From the NCBI GenBank assembly GCA_032161045.1, contig JAVHTH010000012.1: a stretch of 64,000 bases of DNA; one strand, written 5' to 3'. The stretch is from Fervidibacter sinensis. GTDB taxonomy: Bacteria; Armatimonadota; Fervidibacteria; Fervidibacterales; Fervidibacteraceae. Shown here one piece after another: positions 16,963 to 26,210 of this stretch. A program made the translations under genes and the position numbers. The stretch's first letter is position 1. The number at the start of each line of letters is the position of its first letter. The notes beneath the pieces were generated by a model that was given only the letters and a program-made list of their open reading frames with translations, was not told the DNA's origin and made no database searches.

Positions 16963-18387
16963 ATGAGGGTGTGGGGAAATTGGAAATTGCTTTCGGAACG
17001 AGAGGAAAAAATGCTGCACTTAGCAGCGCTGCGAATTTTGAACGAAGTTGGGGTGGCGGTTGAGAGTGAAGATGTGATGACAAAACTCGCAGATTTCGGC
17101 GCTCGCGTTGACAGGGCGAAGCAACGAGTTTACTTTTCGCCCGAGTTCGTTGAGGAGTTTCTCTCATCTTCCGAACGATTTGACTGGGACAATGCAGAAC
17201 CTTATGTCGGCGGCAGCGCCTCAATCTACTTTGGCTATTACCTTGACCCTGAGACGGACGAATTTCGCATGTGGACAGTTGCTGATATGCTCCGATATTT
17301 CAAAGTTGCCCACCACATCGGCTTGGATTACGGCTCAGCGTATGTCTTCCCCGTTGACGGAATTCCACATGAGGCGTTGGTTCCTTTCTTCCACTACTTC
17401 GCTTTGAAGTTCACAGGAAAAGCAAGCGCGAGTGTGAACAATGTCAAGTGGGCGCCAATCGTGCTTGAAATGAGCGAGGCTTTTGCTGAAGAAAGCGGGG
17501 TTTCACTACAGCAAGTGCTCGCTCCAGTTCACATTCACCTCGTCTCGCCACTGAGGTTCTCTGCAGAAGAAGCGAAAATTTTCGTGTTCTTTGCTGAAAG
17601 AGGGCTGCGCATTGGAATCGGAACAATGTCGGTGCTCGGGAGCAATGCCCCAGTCACAATTGCAGGCGCTTTGGCTCAGCATCTGGCTCAAAACATATTC
17701 ATCAACATCGTCTACCGAGCCTACTTTGGTGACAAACGATTGCATTTCAGCAGCGCTATCTCGCCGCTTGATATGCGAACTTTGATGCAGTCCTATGGAC
17801 GACCTGAAAAGGAACTTTGCAATGTGGCGATGGCTCAAATGGCTATTCGTTATGGTGCTTATTTCTTTCCGCACACAGGTCACTCCGATGCAAAGAAGCC
17901 CGGACCTGAGGCGGGATTTGAAAAGGCGCTGAATGCATTGCCATCGCTGATCGCTTGTGGTCGTGTGGGAATAAGTTGCGGTTTGCTTTCTGTTGACGAA
18001 GTTTACTCTCCCATCCAACTCGTCATAGACCGCGAAATAATTGGAGCACTGAGAAGGTTCGTGCAAGGGTTTGAAGTGAACGAAGAGACACTTGCGTTTG
18101 AAACGCTAAAAGAAGTTGGTCCCGGCGGGATCTTCACCGGGACAGAACACACGGCGAGGCATTGGCGGAATGAACTATGGATTCCAACGGTTTTTGCCCG
18201 TGAGATGTTTAGTGCGTGGTGGCAAAAGGGCGCTAAAACTGAAATTGACCTTGCGCGGGAAATTTGCGTTGAAGCGTTGCGCAGTGAACCCTTGCCTGTT
18301 TACATCTCCGACCAGTTGGAGCAGAAATTTTTGGCTCTCGTAAAAAAGGCGACAGGTGCGACAATTCAACCCGTTGAGCCGATATGA
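16963..18387 (+). CDS. MttB-family (trimethylamine methyltransferase-like) protein
   Basis: 474 residues. Similar to the trimethylamine:corrinoid methyltransferase family (MttB), TIM-barrel enzymes passing a methyl group from a methylamine to a corrinoid protein. Recognisable parts are ILNEVGVAVESEDVMTKLADFGARVD at the start, HSDAKKPGPEAGFEKALNAL, and GGIFTGTEHTARHWRNELW near the C-terminus. There is no in-frame TAG, so it is not a pyrrolysine-containing enzyme; non-Pyl members (glycine betaine and other quaternary amine demethylases) have this form. AAGAAGGTGA precedes ATG 16963. No corrinoid-binding protein gene is adjacent, so its acceptor must be encoded elsewhere. Context with the URO-D-like protein supports a one-carbon role, by inference. 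Confidence 0.82.
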   Translation: MRVWGNWKLLSEREEKMLHLAALRILNEVGVAVESEDVMTKLADFGARVDRAKQRVYFSPEFVEEFLSSSERFDWDNAEPYVGGSASIYFGYYLDPETDEFRMWTVADMLRYFKVAHHIGLDYGSAYVFPVDGIPHEALVPFFHYFALKFTGKASASVNNVKWAPIVLEMSEAFAEESGVSLQQVLAPVHIHLVSPLRFSAEEAKIFVFFAERGLRIGIGTMSVLGSNAPVTIAGALAQHLAQNIFINIVYRAYFGDKRLHFSSAISPLDMRTLMQSYGRPEKELCNVAMAQMAIRYGAYFFPHTGHSDAKKPGPEAGFEKALNALPSLIACGRVGISCGLLSVDEVYSPIQLVIDREIIGALRRFVQGFEVNEETLAFETLKEVGPGGIFTGTEHTARHWRNELWIPTVFAREMFSAWWQKGAKTEIDLAREICVEALRSEPLPVYISDQLEQKFLALVKKATGATIQPVEPI

Positions 18388-18539
18388 GCAATGTGCCATA
18401 GTTTCAGACCGTGCCAACATTTAAAAATGGCTGTTAGCGATGGGATAGTCTTCCTTCTCACCTCAGGCTTGGCTTGAGAATGTTCGTGGTGGAAAGCGAT
18501 GCCCTTTTCAAACTCTCAAAATCCGTCAAGGAGGGTTGG

Positions 18540-19718
18540 ATGCTCATGCGGTGCACAGTTGCTGGTGGTGCTTTGGAGCAAGCGGCAAGGTTTTTGGCTG
18601 CTGCGACAAGCGGTGCAAGGTCAACTTTGCCCATTCTCTCGCACATTTTGCTTGACGCTCGCGAGGACAATGTCCTTCGGATGGCGAGCACTAACTTGAC
18701 TTTGTGGCTTGAATGGACTGTCGCTGCCGAAGTTGAAGAACCCGGACAGATCGCCGTTGCTGGTAAGGAATGGCGTTCGTTGGTCACAGGCTTGACATCG
18801 CCTTCAGTTGAACTTGAAGCGCCTTCGGAATTGGAAATGGCGGGGAGGATGACGATGAAGTTTAACGGTGGCGAATACAAATTGCCCGTTTTGCCAGCGG
18901 ACGAGTTTCCCGTTCCACCAGAGGATGTATCAATGCGTGAAGCGATTCAGGTCAGTGGACGCAGACTCGCTGAAGCGTTGAGGAAAGTCATGTTCGCCGC
19001 TTCATCCGACCCGACGATGGGAATTTTCACCGGTGTCCACTTTCGCAAAGAAGAAGGCGACGAGTTCCTTGACATCGTTGCGACTGACACTCACAGGCTC
19101 GCTTTGTTCAGGCTTGAGGATGAAAACTTCCCGACAATGAACTTGACCTTGCCAACTTCGGCGCTGAAAATCCTTCTGCCCCTAATTGACAAGACTGCAA
19201 CTGTCAATTGGCGAATAAGCGAAGACAACACGCTCGTAGAGTTCAGCGATGAGCAATGGCGGGTTTTGATTACCGGACTTGCGGGGACTTACGCCAACTA
19301 TCGCAGGGTTATCCCGCAACAATTCTTGCACCAAGTCAAGTTGCGAGTTGAGGAAATTTTGCCCGCACTTAGACGCATGACCGTTTTCCGCCCAACTGGG
19401 CGACGACAGCCCTTGCGGGTCATTCTGCGCTTGGTTCCTGATACTTCAACGATGGAACTCGTCGCTATTGACATTGAAATGGGCAGTTACGAGGAAGTCG
19501 GGAAGGAAACTGTCAATGCGGAGTGGCTATCAGGTTCACCCCAACCCTACACAATTGCCTTCCAACATCCCTACTTGATGGAGTTCCTCAGCACACTTAG
19601 GTCGGGTGAGGTAACTGCCAACTTCCAAGAACCAACTCAAGCGGCGCTGTGGCAGCCTGTCAACGATGACCGATGGCTTTATGTCGTCATGCCTATGCAC
19701 TTGCCCGGCGCTGAGTAA
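18540..19718 (+). CDS. dnaN: DNA polymerase III beta subunit (sliding clamp)
   Basis: 392 residues. Ring-shaped processivity clamp for DNA replication. The three-domain clamp pattern is visible: LEQAARFLAAATSGARSTLPILSHILLDA (domain 1), EAIQVSGRRLAEALRKVMFAAS and VATDTHRLALFRL (domain 2), and the C-terminal PYLMEFLSTLRSGEV followed by WLYVVMPMHL, the usual VMPMR/L-type end. ATG 18540 is preferred over an in-frame upstream Met because AAGGAGGG lies five bases before it. A strong terminator follows at 19755. dnaA, recF and gyrB are not nearby, so this is not a standard origin arrangement; it may be the sole dnaN in a rearranged chromosome or an extra copy. Confidence 0.9.
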   Translation: MLMRCTVAGGALEQAARFLAAATSGARSTLPILSHILLDAREDNVLRMASTNLTLWLEWTVAAEVEEPGQIAVAGKEWRSLVTGLTSPSVELEAPSELEMAGRMTMKFNGGEYKLPVLPADEFPVPPEDVSMREAIQVSGRRLAEALRKVMFAASSDPTMGIFTGVHFRKEEGDEFLDIVATDTHRLALFRLEDENFPTMNLTLPTSALKILLPLIDKTATVNWRISEDNTLVEFSDEQWRVLITGLAGTYANYRRVIPQQFLHQVKLRVEEILPALRRMTVFRPTGRRQPLRVILRLVPDTSTMELVAIDIEMGSYEEVGKETVNAEWLSGSPQPYTIAFQHPYLMEFLSTLRSGEVTANFQEPTQAALWQPVNDDRWLYVVMPMHLPGAE

Positions 19719-19754
19719 AATTGAGCATCAACTTTGCGTGAGTGTTTCTTCCAC

Positions 19755-19787
19755 AGGCACGCCTTCGGCGTGCCTTTTTCGTTTTTG
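19755..19787 (+). terminator. Rho-independent terminator after dnaN
   Basis: AGGCACGCC (19755-19763) pairs with GGCGTGCCT (19767-19775) around a TTC loop, followed by a T-rich run (TTTTTCGTTTTT). It sits about 35 bases past the dnaN stop. Confidence 0.85.
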
Positions 19788-19875
19788 AAGGGCGCGCTTC
19801 TTTGATGTGCCTAACTCTTCGTCGGATAAGTTATCTTCCATCTTGACTTTTGCGTTCGGTCGTGTCATATTGTTA

Positions 19876-19922
19876 GCGGGCACTTCAGGTGCCCGCAAAA
19901 TAAATTGCCCCAAAATGGGGCA
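19876..19922. repeat. Two consecutive hairpins before the pseudopilin gene
   Basis: GCGGGCAC-ttcag-GTGCCCGC (19876-19896, eight-pair stem) is followed by TGCCCC-aaaat-GGGGCA (19906-19922), which ends only a few bases before the ribosome binding site of the next gene. The first resembles the other eight-pair hairpins in the window; the second could modulate translation initiation. No known riboswitch was recognised. Confidence 0.5.
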
Positions 19923-19939
19923 TGAGGAGGGATTGGGTT

Positions 19940-20740
19940 ATGGAACGAATTTCGGCTGAAAAGCGTTTCCACATGGGTTTCACCCTCATTGAGTTGCTCG
20001 TGGTGATCGCCATCATCGCTATCCTCGCGGCGATTTTGTTCCCCGTGTTCAGTCAAGCCCGCGAGAAAGCCCGACAGTCAACCTGCTTGAGTAACTCCCG
20101 GCAAATTGGAATGGGCGTGGCTCAATACATCCAAGATTACGACGAACGGGTTCCTCCTTTCTGCTGGGGTCAATTGGTTTGCAATCCCGTTTCTTGGGGC
20201 TCTTTCTGGTTCCGTTCCACTGAACCTTACTTCAGGAACCGTCAACTATTTGAGTGCCCGACTGCGATGCGAACCGGTTGGGGCGGGCGAGGTTGTGATT
20301 TCCCCGCTATTCTCAAGGATAACGATACCCGCTGGATGGGAGTCAACATCAGTTACGGCTACAACGAGTTCATGTCTTTCAGTTTCAACACACTGGCGGA
20401 GTTTAGGTATCCTGCAAACACGATCATCTTCGCAGATTCACGATGTGTTTACTTGGGTGGATACTGGCAAGTCCAACCACCTGAACGCTTCCTGTTGAGG
20501 AGAATTGTTTACGCTGAACCTCGCGGTGGAGACAGATGTGGTTGTCCGCCACAAAATGCTACAAATCCGCCACCTGACCCCGGTGAATTTAGCCGCCACT
20601 TGAAAGGCAACACGATCGGTTTCGTTGACGGACATGTCAAGTGGTATCAGTGGGGACGGACATGGACAGTTACGAGCGGTCGCGGAGATTTGCGCTACTT
20701 CAATGACACCCGATTCGGTGTGGATTCACGAGAGTTTTGA
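19940..20740 (+). CDS. Type II secretion/pilin-like protein with H-X9-DG motif (DUF1559-like)
   Basis: 266 residues. The N-terminus carries a class III prepilin signal: a short basic leader, then GFTLIELLVVIAIIAILAAI with Glu at +5, the cleavage and methylation site of type IV pilins and pseudopilins. It continues FPVFSQAREKARQ, the signature of abundant planctomycete/Armatimonadota prepilin-like proteins. The C-terminal part has HLKGNTIGFVDGH, i.e. H-X9-DG. It is probably processed by prepilin peptidase and held in the envelope; the precise role (pseudopilus or surface protein) is unknown. ATG 19940 is chosen because AGGAGGG precedes it. It is followed by a small membrane protein, a pairing repeated at 62671-63543. 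Confidence 0.88.
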   Translation: MERISAEKRFHMGFTLIELLVVIAIIAILAAILFPVFSQAREKARQSTCLSNSRQIGMGVAQYIQDYDERVPPFCWGQLVCNPVSWGSFWFRSTEPYFRNRQLFECPTAMRTGWGGRGCDFPAILKDNDTRWMGVNISYGYNEFMSFSFNTLAEFRYPANTIIFADSRCVYLGGYWQVQPPERFLLRRIVYAEPRGGDRCGCPPQNATNPPPDPGEFSRHLKGNTIGFVDGHVKWYQWGRTWTVTSGRGDLRYFNDTRFGVDSREF

Positions 20741-20776
20741 CGCTTCTGTAGTTGGATTGAAGTATTGGAAGGGGGG

Positions 20777-20974
20777 ATGGTTATGAGACGCGAGATTCCC
20801 TTGGGCATTGCGGTTGTCATCATTTTGGTTGTGATTATCGTTGCTGGTGGTCTCGTTTGGTGGATGGTGACTCGTCAACCAACACCCGAAGGACCGGCAC
20901 CGAAAGAGTTTATGGTTAAACCGCCTTATGCGAAAGGAACACCGACTCAGACTCAACCTCAGCAACCACAATGA
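20777..20974 (+). CDS. Small single-pass membrane protein with proline-rich tail
   Basis: 65 residues. Basic N-terminus MVMRREIP, one transmembrane helix (about residues 9-30) and a Pro/Gln/Thr-rich tail ending TQTQPQQPQ. GGAAGGGGGG precedes the ATG at 20777. No known family was recognised. It follows the pseudopilin gene by 36 bases. The same order and architecture (charged start, EIP, helix, Pro-rich tail) recurs at 63370-63543, which supports it as a real gene and suggests a partner or accessory of the pseudopilin. Confidence 0.72.
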   Translation: MVMRREIPLGIAVVIILVVIIVAGGLVWWMVTRQPTPEGPAPKEFMVKPPYAKGTPTQTQPQQPQ

Positions 20975-21013
20975 CCAGACAAATTCTGAGATGACGCTTT
21001 ATGGCGGGAAATA

Positions 21014-21053
21014 GCCCCTGCTTCCGAAGAAGCAAAGGGAGCAGGGGTATTTT
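21014..21053 (+). terminator. Rho-independent terminator after the pseudopilin pair
   Basis: A CCCCTGCT arm (from 21015) pairs with AGCAGGGG (ending 21047) across an 18-base interior, then TATTTTG follows. The rest of the 306-base gap to the aldolase gene shows no gene; only a weak TATACT-like box near 21227 was noticed. Confidence 0.6.
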
Positions 21054-21280
21054 GTAATTGAGATGGCTCAAATGACCAAACGGTTCGCTCTAAGGGAACG
21101 GACTTTAGTTTGACTGCGGAATGAAATATCGCAGCCCGACTCAACACCTCATCGCAAATAATCCCTGCAATCGCAATTGGGGGATAACCCTGACTTGTGC
21201 GCAGCGCGAGTGTTTGATTGTGCGATATACTTTTGATGACCAACGACTTGAAATCCCAGAAGTCAGGAGGCGATGTGGTT

Positions 21281-22471
21281 ATGCATGGCAAGTTGGTAAC
21301 AGATGGAGGCGTCCCGCCAGTGGCGGAACTTTCTTTTGAGACGAACCCGTATCTCAAGCGTATCAAAAACACCCATCTCCTCAACTTGCGCTCAATTCTT
21401 GAAGTTGCAGACAAACACGAATTTGGCGTGCTCGCAGCGAACTGCATTCGTCCGGAAATCACGAGAGGGGTTCTCAGGGCAGCGTTTGACCTTAACTCGC
21501 CAGTCATCATCCAAGTGGCAGAATCGCAGATTGGATATGCAATCAACGGTTGGTTTTCTGGGAGCAAGTTTGACCTGTTGAACTCTTTCTCCGAATTTGT
21601 TGCGAAGGAAGTTGAAAGGTTGTGGGAAGAGAAGGGTTATCTCGTTCCTGTAGCGCTTCACCTTGACCACTTGCAAAACGATGAGGAGTTAGCCTTCGCT
21701 GCACTCCGCGCAGGTTTCACATCTGTTGAACTTGACTTCTCAAAGCACCCACCCGAAGTTGACAGGGGAGAAGCGGTCAAACTCAACATTGAAAGGTGCG
21801 TGAAATTTATCCCAGAATTGCACAAGCACGGAGTGACGGTTGAAGTTGAAGAAGGTGAAATTGGAGAGGCTGCAGTGAGGGCTGCACAGAGCGAGGAGGA
21901 AATCCGAAAGGAATTCACTAAGCCGGAGCATGCGGTTGAACTTGTTGAAGGCACAAACGCTGACGCAATTGCCGTTTTCGTCGGCAGCGCTCATGGTTGG
22001 TATCTGCGCAGACCAATCATCGGTTACGATGTTTTGCGAAAAATTGATGTCGCAATTAGGGAACGAGGCTATTTCGCCCCGCTTGTGCTGCACGGCGGAA
22101 CTGGATTAAGTTACGAGGCTGTGCACAAAGCGATAGGTGCTGGTGTGAGGAAATTCAATTACGCAACGGCTCTCGCTGATATCTTCCTGCGGACACTTGA
22201 ACGCGACCCATCTGGCAAAGGTGCAGAACTTATCCAGAAGATGACTGAGACAGAGAAGCAAGAATCGGAGGCGAAAGGGAGAAAGCCGCGTGGGGCAAGG
22301 TATGTGTTGGGTAAGTTCGCGGAGGAAATTGACAAACTTGGTCACTTTGTCCTGCAGGCTGCTGAGGATGCAGTTTACGAGCATGTTCGCGACATGATCA
22401 CCAACGCCTATGGAAGCAAGGACAAAGCACCACTTTACGGCAGCCAATTCGGCAGATGCCCACTTGAGTGA
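21281..22471 (+). CDS. Class II (zinc-dependent) ketose-bisphosphate aldolase family protein
   Basis: 396 residues. TIM-barrel aldolase of the FbaA/GatY/KbaY superfamily, cleaving fructose- or tagatose-bisphosphate-like substrates to triose phosphates. Seen: VLAANCIRPEITRGVLRAAFDLNSPVIIQ near the start, ALHLDHLQND with the catalytic Asp and zinc His, VEVEEGEIGE with metal-ligand Glu residues, AHGWY, and LVLHGGTGLSYEAVHKAIGAGVRKFNYAT for phosphate binding. It is longer than the usual 285-340 residues because of an extended C-terminal helical region (EKQESEAKGRKPRGARYVL). ATG 21281 follows AGGAGG at ten bases; GTG 21275 is an alternative. A clear terminator follows. Which sugar phosphate it uses is not certain. 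Confidence 0.85.
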   Translation: MHGKLVTDGGVPPVAELSFETNPYLKRIKNTHLLNLRSILEVADKHEFGVLAANCIRPEITRGVLRAAFDLNSPVIIQVAESQIGYAINGWFSGSKFDLLNSFSEFVAKEVERLWEEKGYLVPVALHLDHLQNDEELAFAALRAGFTSVELDFSKHPPEVDRGEAVKLNIERCVKFIPELHKHGVTVEVEEGEIGEAAVRAAQSEEEIRKEFTKPEHAVELVEGTNADAIAVFVGSAHGWYLRRPIIGYDVLRKIDVAIRERGYFAPLVLHGGTGLSYEAVHKAIGAGVRKFNYATALADIFLRTLERDPSGKGAELIQKMTETEKQESEAKGRKPRGARYVLGKFAEEIDKLGHFVLQAAEDAVYEHVRDMITNAYGSKDKAPLYGSQFGRCPLE

Positions 22472-22503
22472 ACTTGCACTGTCAGCAATTTTTCCTTTGC
22501 AAT

Positions 22504-22541
22504 AAAGCGTCGGGTTCTTGCACCCGACGCTTTTTCTTTTT
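22504..22541 (+). terminator. Rho-independent terminator after the aldolase gene
   Basis: GCGTCGGGT (22507-22515) pairs with ACCCGACGC (22522-22530) over a six-base loop, flanked by an A-run before and TTTTTCTTTTT after. The stem core (GTCGGGT/ACCCGAC) resembles the dispersed hairpin at 46056. Confidence 0.85.
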
Positions 22542-22591
22542 CACGCGACAAAATCTATCGGGCAAGCAACGCATCAGGGTAGGTGAGTAGG

Positions 22592-25500
22592 ATGGTTGGC
22601 TGGGTGTTTTTAGCGGTAATGGGAGTCGCCCAAACTCAACCAATAAAAGTTGAGAGCAAGTATCTCGCTGTTACCCTTGACCCTTCAGGCACTTTCTCCG
22701 TCCTTGACAAACGCGCTAAAACCACTTGGCGCAGTGCCCCACCAATTGCTCCCTTCCGAAACTTGAAGGTGGACAAAAATCGCATCACCTTTGAAACCGA
22801 TGCGAAGCAACGGGATGGGAAAACTTTTCCGGTGCAGGTTGATTTGTGGCTTGAAGGTGATGAATTGGTTGTTGAAGTTGACACTGAAGACCACCAACGA
22901 AAAGTCGGGACATTCGTAGCAATGCCACCGTTGCTTCCGTTAAACGCTGGTTGCGATTTGCTTCTGCCCTTTTACGGAAATGGTATCGCCGTGCCTGTTG
23001 CAGGAAAGGAGTTTCGTGGTTGGAGTTTCACGACTTACGGCTCGCTGGACATGCCTTGGGTTGGAGTCACTGATGGCAAAATAGGCTACCTGCTTTTATG
23101 GGACGGACGCAGCGCCGATGACGGCAACTGCATTGTTGAAGCGGTGAAGACCGAGCAAGGCGAACTGCTAACACCTTTCGCTTACCACGACCCAACGATG
23201 AGGATTTTCGGTTACCCCCGTCGTCTCCGATACATTTTCGTCGCTGAAGGCGGTTATGTTGCCTTGTGCAAGCGATACCGCGATTATGTGAAGCGCAATG
23301 GACTTTTGGTTACGCTCACTGAAAAAGCGAAGCGCAAACCCGCTGTCAAATTGCTCGCTGGTGCCCCAAATGTTTGGGGTGGCAATCCGCAAATCGCGAG
23401 AGAGGCAAAAGCAGCAGGTATTGACAGGTTGCTCATTAATGGCGTTTGGGCTGCAAAGGAAATGGAAGTCGTCAAAGCGATAGGCTACTTGAACAGCCGA
23501 TACGACAACTATGAAGACCTTTACACTTGTTGCCCCAATCACGAACCACCTTACAATATTGGCACGATTGAAGATTGCGTTTTGCGTGCCGATGGCGAGC
23601 GACAAGTCAGTTGGGTTACATGGGACAAAAAGCACACTGCGCACAAGCGCTGTTCACTTTTGCAACTTGATGTCGCACGAAAATACATCACCGAGCAACT
23701 CAAGCGCCATCCGCACAACGCTTGGTTTTTGGATGTCACAACGGCAACATGGCTAATTGAGTGCTACGACCAAAAGCACTCGCACGATAGGACGCAAGAC
23801 AAGGAAGCGAAGCGTAAACTGGCAAAGTTTGTCGGCGAAGAACTCGGTTTGGTGCTCGGTGGCGAGCACGGTCGTTGGTGGGGAGTTGACATTTACGACT
23901 ACTGGGAAGGCATGATGAGTATCAACCCGTTTTTCACTTGGCCAGCAGGGCACTTGCGTCCACCAGAAAAGCGAGAGGAAATCGGCGAACGCTACCTTGA
24001 ATGGGGTTTGGGACATAAGCGGAGGTTGCCACTTTGGGAACTCGTCTTCCACGACTGCGTCGTCAGTTACTGGTATTGGGGAGACAGCACCGATTTCCTT
24101 TACCGAGTTGCACCAGAACTCAGCGATAAGAAAGACGCCTTCAACATCCTTTACGGAACGCCGCCAATGTTTTGGGTCAACAGGCTCGGCTTTACTTGGA
24201 GCGCCCCAGAAATGCGCAAGCGTTTGCTCCAGAGTTACCGTATCGTCTGCAAACTTCACGAACAAATCGCCTTTGACGAAATGCTCTCACACGAATGGCT
24301 TACTCCAGACCGAGGTGTCCAACGAACCGTGTTCGGGCGTGTCGGATTAAAGATGAGCGCAACAGAAGTGATCGTCAATTTCGGCGAAAAACCGTTCACA
24401 CTTACCCGCAATAGCCAGAAATTCATCCTGCCGCAGTTTGGCTTTTACGCTCACGGACCACGCATCACGCAATATCGCGCGCTCGTTGGCGACCGAACCG
24501 TAACTTTTGTTCGCACACCCGATTACGCCTTTTGCGATGCAAATGGCAAGAGTTACGATTTCGGTTTGTGTGTAACGGACGGACAAGTAACGCTTAGGCT
24601 TGACGGCAAGGAGCAAATTCGGGTCATTGTTGAAGCAGACACAACAGAGGTTATTTTGCGACCGAAACAGTTTGCAAAAGGCTTTAATTCCGCGTCGGCA
24701 AAACTGTTAGAGTTGGATGACCAAGGTAAACCGAAAGCGATGGCGAAATTCGTTCGCATTGGGGATGCTATTCGTTGCAACATTCCAAAGGAAGGTGCAA
24801 TTTACGCGCTCATTTGGGGCTCAATGGCGAAACGACCGAACTTCACAGTTGGCAGTGTTAACTTGTCGCTAAAGCAAATCAAACAGGGACAGCAAGTCAA
24901 AATCAGCGTCCAAGTGCTTAACAACGGTGGCGCCGATGGTAAGGTGAAGGTTTCGCTTTACCTTGACAAAGTTTCACCTGAGTGTTTGCTCGGTTCTCAG
25001 ACAGTCAGCATTAAAGCGAATGAACAGCAAACAACTTCTTTCGTGGTTGCTACAGACACAATTGACGGTGAACACTTGCTCATCGCCCAACTTGAGCCAG
25101 TGCAACCAAAAGTTGAGTTGGTTGCTGCCGATAACATCGCACAATTGCCTTTCGCTGTCCAACCCGATTACGCTTTTTGGCAGTTCAGCGCCGATATAAT
25201 TGTCAACGCTGGCGGGACAAGGCGGTTGGACGAGCCTGTATCGTTGGAAGTTGACTTGGGCAAGTTGGGAGCAATGCCGAGAAACGCTGTCGTGGACATT
25301 AATAGCGTCCGCGTTGTGGAAATTGTGAATGGGAAACTGGCAAAGGCTGTGCCAGCATATTTTGAACCGAGCAAGCAAAACGCTCAACAAGGGACTTTGG
25401 TTTTCCTACTAATGGGAGAAACGCCTTCAAATGCTGCCCGTCGGTTCCGAGTTTTTTGGAATGCTGTAAAACCCAAGCATCGGCATTTCCCGATGAGTTC

Positions 25501-26191
25501 CTTGCTTCGGTGGGACGATGAGACGAAAACGGTCACAACGCCGTTTTACCGACTTCGTTTCGGCGATGATGGGATGGTTCGCGAGTGGGTGAGTTTGATA
25601 CCTAATGCCCCAAAACAAAGTTTCATCCGCAGCATTGGTGTCTCGTCAGCGCAGACGGGTTGGGTTGACGAAATCGGTGAAGTTGAAGCGATAAAGTGTT
25701 TGAGCGCAAACCCAGTTTGCGTTGTCGTTCAAGTTGTCAAGAGATTGCAAGGCGATTTTCGCGTTGCTCGCACTTACTCCTTCTACTCGCGCCATTTCGT
25801 CGTTGAGATTGAAGCGAACAAGCCCGGCATTCGCGAATACAGCAGAGCCTACTATCTGCTGCCGTGCAAGTTTGAAGACGATAAGGGCAATAAAGCGACT
25901 GTGGACGGAAAAGGTGAAGGCGAAAATGTCATCGGCAAGAACCTGCAGCCCAAGTGGTATGCCGTTTATTCGGACACATGGGCTCATTCGTGCATCGCTC
26001 TTTCGCAGTTTGACAACTTGACATATTGGGATGTTGATGGGGCGTGGGGCGGGATTGCCTTCAACACTGGACGAACCAAAGGCATCCGCCTCGCCTATGT
26101 TTTACACGAAGGTCAAAAAGACGCATCCTTTGCCGCGTGGGATTACGAACGCTTGACAAAACCACCACAGGTAATGTTGGCTCAAAAGTGA
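22592..26191 (+). CDS. Large secreted GH101-like glycosidase (DUF5696-type) with CARDB domain
   Basis: 1199 residues. A short signal peptide (MVGWVFLAVMGVAQTQP). Residues about 20-690 form a beta-sandwich plus TIM-barrel unit resembling proteins related to GH101/GH129 endo-alpha-N-acetylgalactosaminidases: LLPFYGNGIAVPV, YGSLDMPWVGV, a likely nucleophile region AWFLDVTTA (about 375-385) and LVLGGEHGRWWGVD. A CARDB adhesion-like domain covers about 750-840 (VSVQVLNNGGADGKVKVSLY). The last 350 residues contain a further beta-rich domain (RLRFGDDGMVREWVSLIP) of unknown type. ATG 22592 is selected over GTG 22583 by the AGGTGAG spacing. Probably an exported enzyme acting on alpha-linked galacto- or hexosamine-containing glycans, but the substrate is an inference from distant family resemblance. 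Confidence 0.65.
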   Translation: MVGWVFLAVMGVAQTQPIKVESKYLAVTLDPSGTFSVLDKRAKTTWRSAPPIAPFRNLKVDKNRITFETDAKQRDGKTFPVQVDLWLEGDELVVEVDTEDHQRKVGTFVAMPPLLPLNAGCDLLLPFYGNGIAVPVAGKEFRGWSFTTYGSLDMPWVGVTDGKIGYLLLWDGRSADDGNCIVEAVKTEQGELLTPFAYHDPTMRIFGYPRRLRYIFVAEGGYVALCKRYRDYVKRNGLLVTLTEKAKRKPAVKLLAGAPNVWGGNPQIAREAKAAGIDRLLINGVWAAKEMEVVKAIGYLNSRYDNYEDLYTCCPNHEPPYNIGTIEDCVLRADGERQVSWVTWDKKHTAHKRCSLLQLDVARKYITEQLKRHPHNAWFLDVTTATWLIECYDQKHSHDRTQDKEAKRKLAKFVGEELGLVLGGEHGRWWGVDIYDYWEGMMSINPFFTWPAGHLRPPEKREEIGERYLEWGLGHKRRLPLWELVFHDCVVSYWYWGDSTDFLYRVAPELSDKKDAFNILYGTPPMFWVNRLGFTWSAPEMRKRLLQSYRIVCKLHEQIAFDEMLSHEWLTPDRGVQRTVFGRVGLKMSATEVIVNFGEKPFTLTRNSQKFILPQFGFYAHGPRITQYRALVGDRTVTFVRTPDYAFCDANGKSYDFGLCVTDGQVTLRLDGKEQIRVIVEADTTEVILRPKQFAKGFNSASAKLLELDDQGKPKAMAKFVRIGDAIRCNIPKEGAIYALIWGSMAKRPNFTVGSVNLSLKQIKQGQQVKISVQVLNNGGADGKVKVSLYLDKVSPECLLGSQTVSIKANEQQTTSFVVATDTIDGEHLLIAQLEPVQPKVELVAADNIAQLPFAVQPDYAFWQFSADIIVNAGGTRRLDEPVSLEVDLGKLGAMPRNAVVDINSVRVVEIVNGKLAKAVPAYFEPSKQNAQQGTLVFLLMGETPSNAARRFRVFWNAVKPKHRHFPMSSLLRWDDETKTVTTPFYRLRFGDDGMVREWVSLIPNAPKQSFIRSIGVSSAQTGWVDEIGEVEAIKCLSANPVCVVVQVVKRLQGDFRVARTYSFYSRHFVVEIEANKPGIREYSRAYYLLPCKFEDDKGNKATVDGKGEGENVIGKNLQPKWYAVYSDTWAHSCIALSQFDNLTYWDVDGAWGGIAFNTGRTKGIRLAYVLHEGQKDASFAAWDYERLTKPPQVMLAQK

Positions 26192-26210
26192 GTTGTCCAG
26201 TTCGTTGGAA

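Noticed and set aside
20959..21567. 202-codon minus-strand frame crossing the gap before the aldolase gene
   Set aside because: Half of it overlaps the aldolase frame, composition is unprotein-like, and the terminator at 21014 lies within it.
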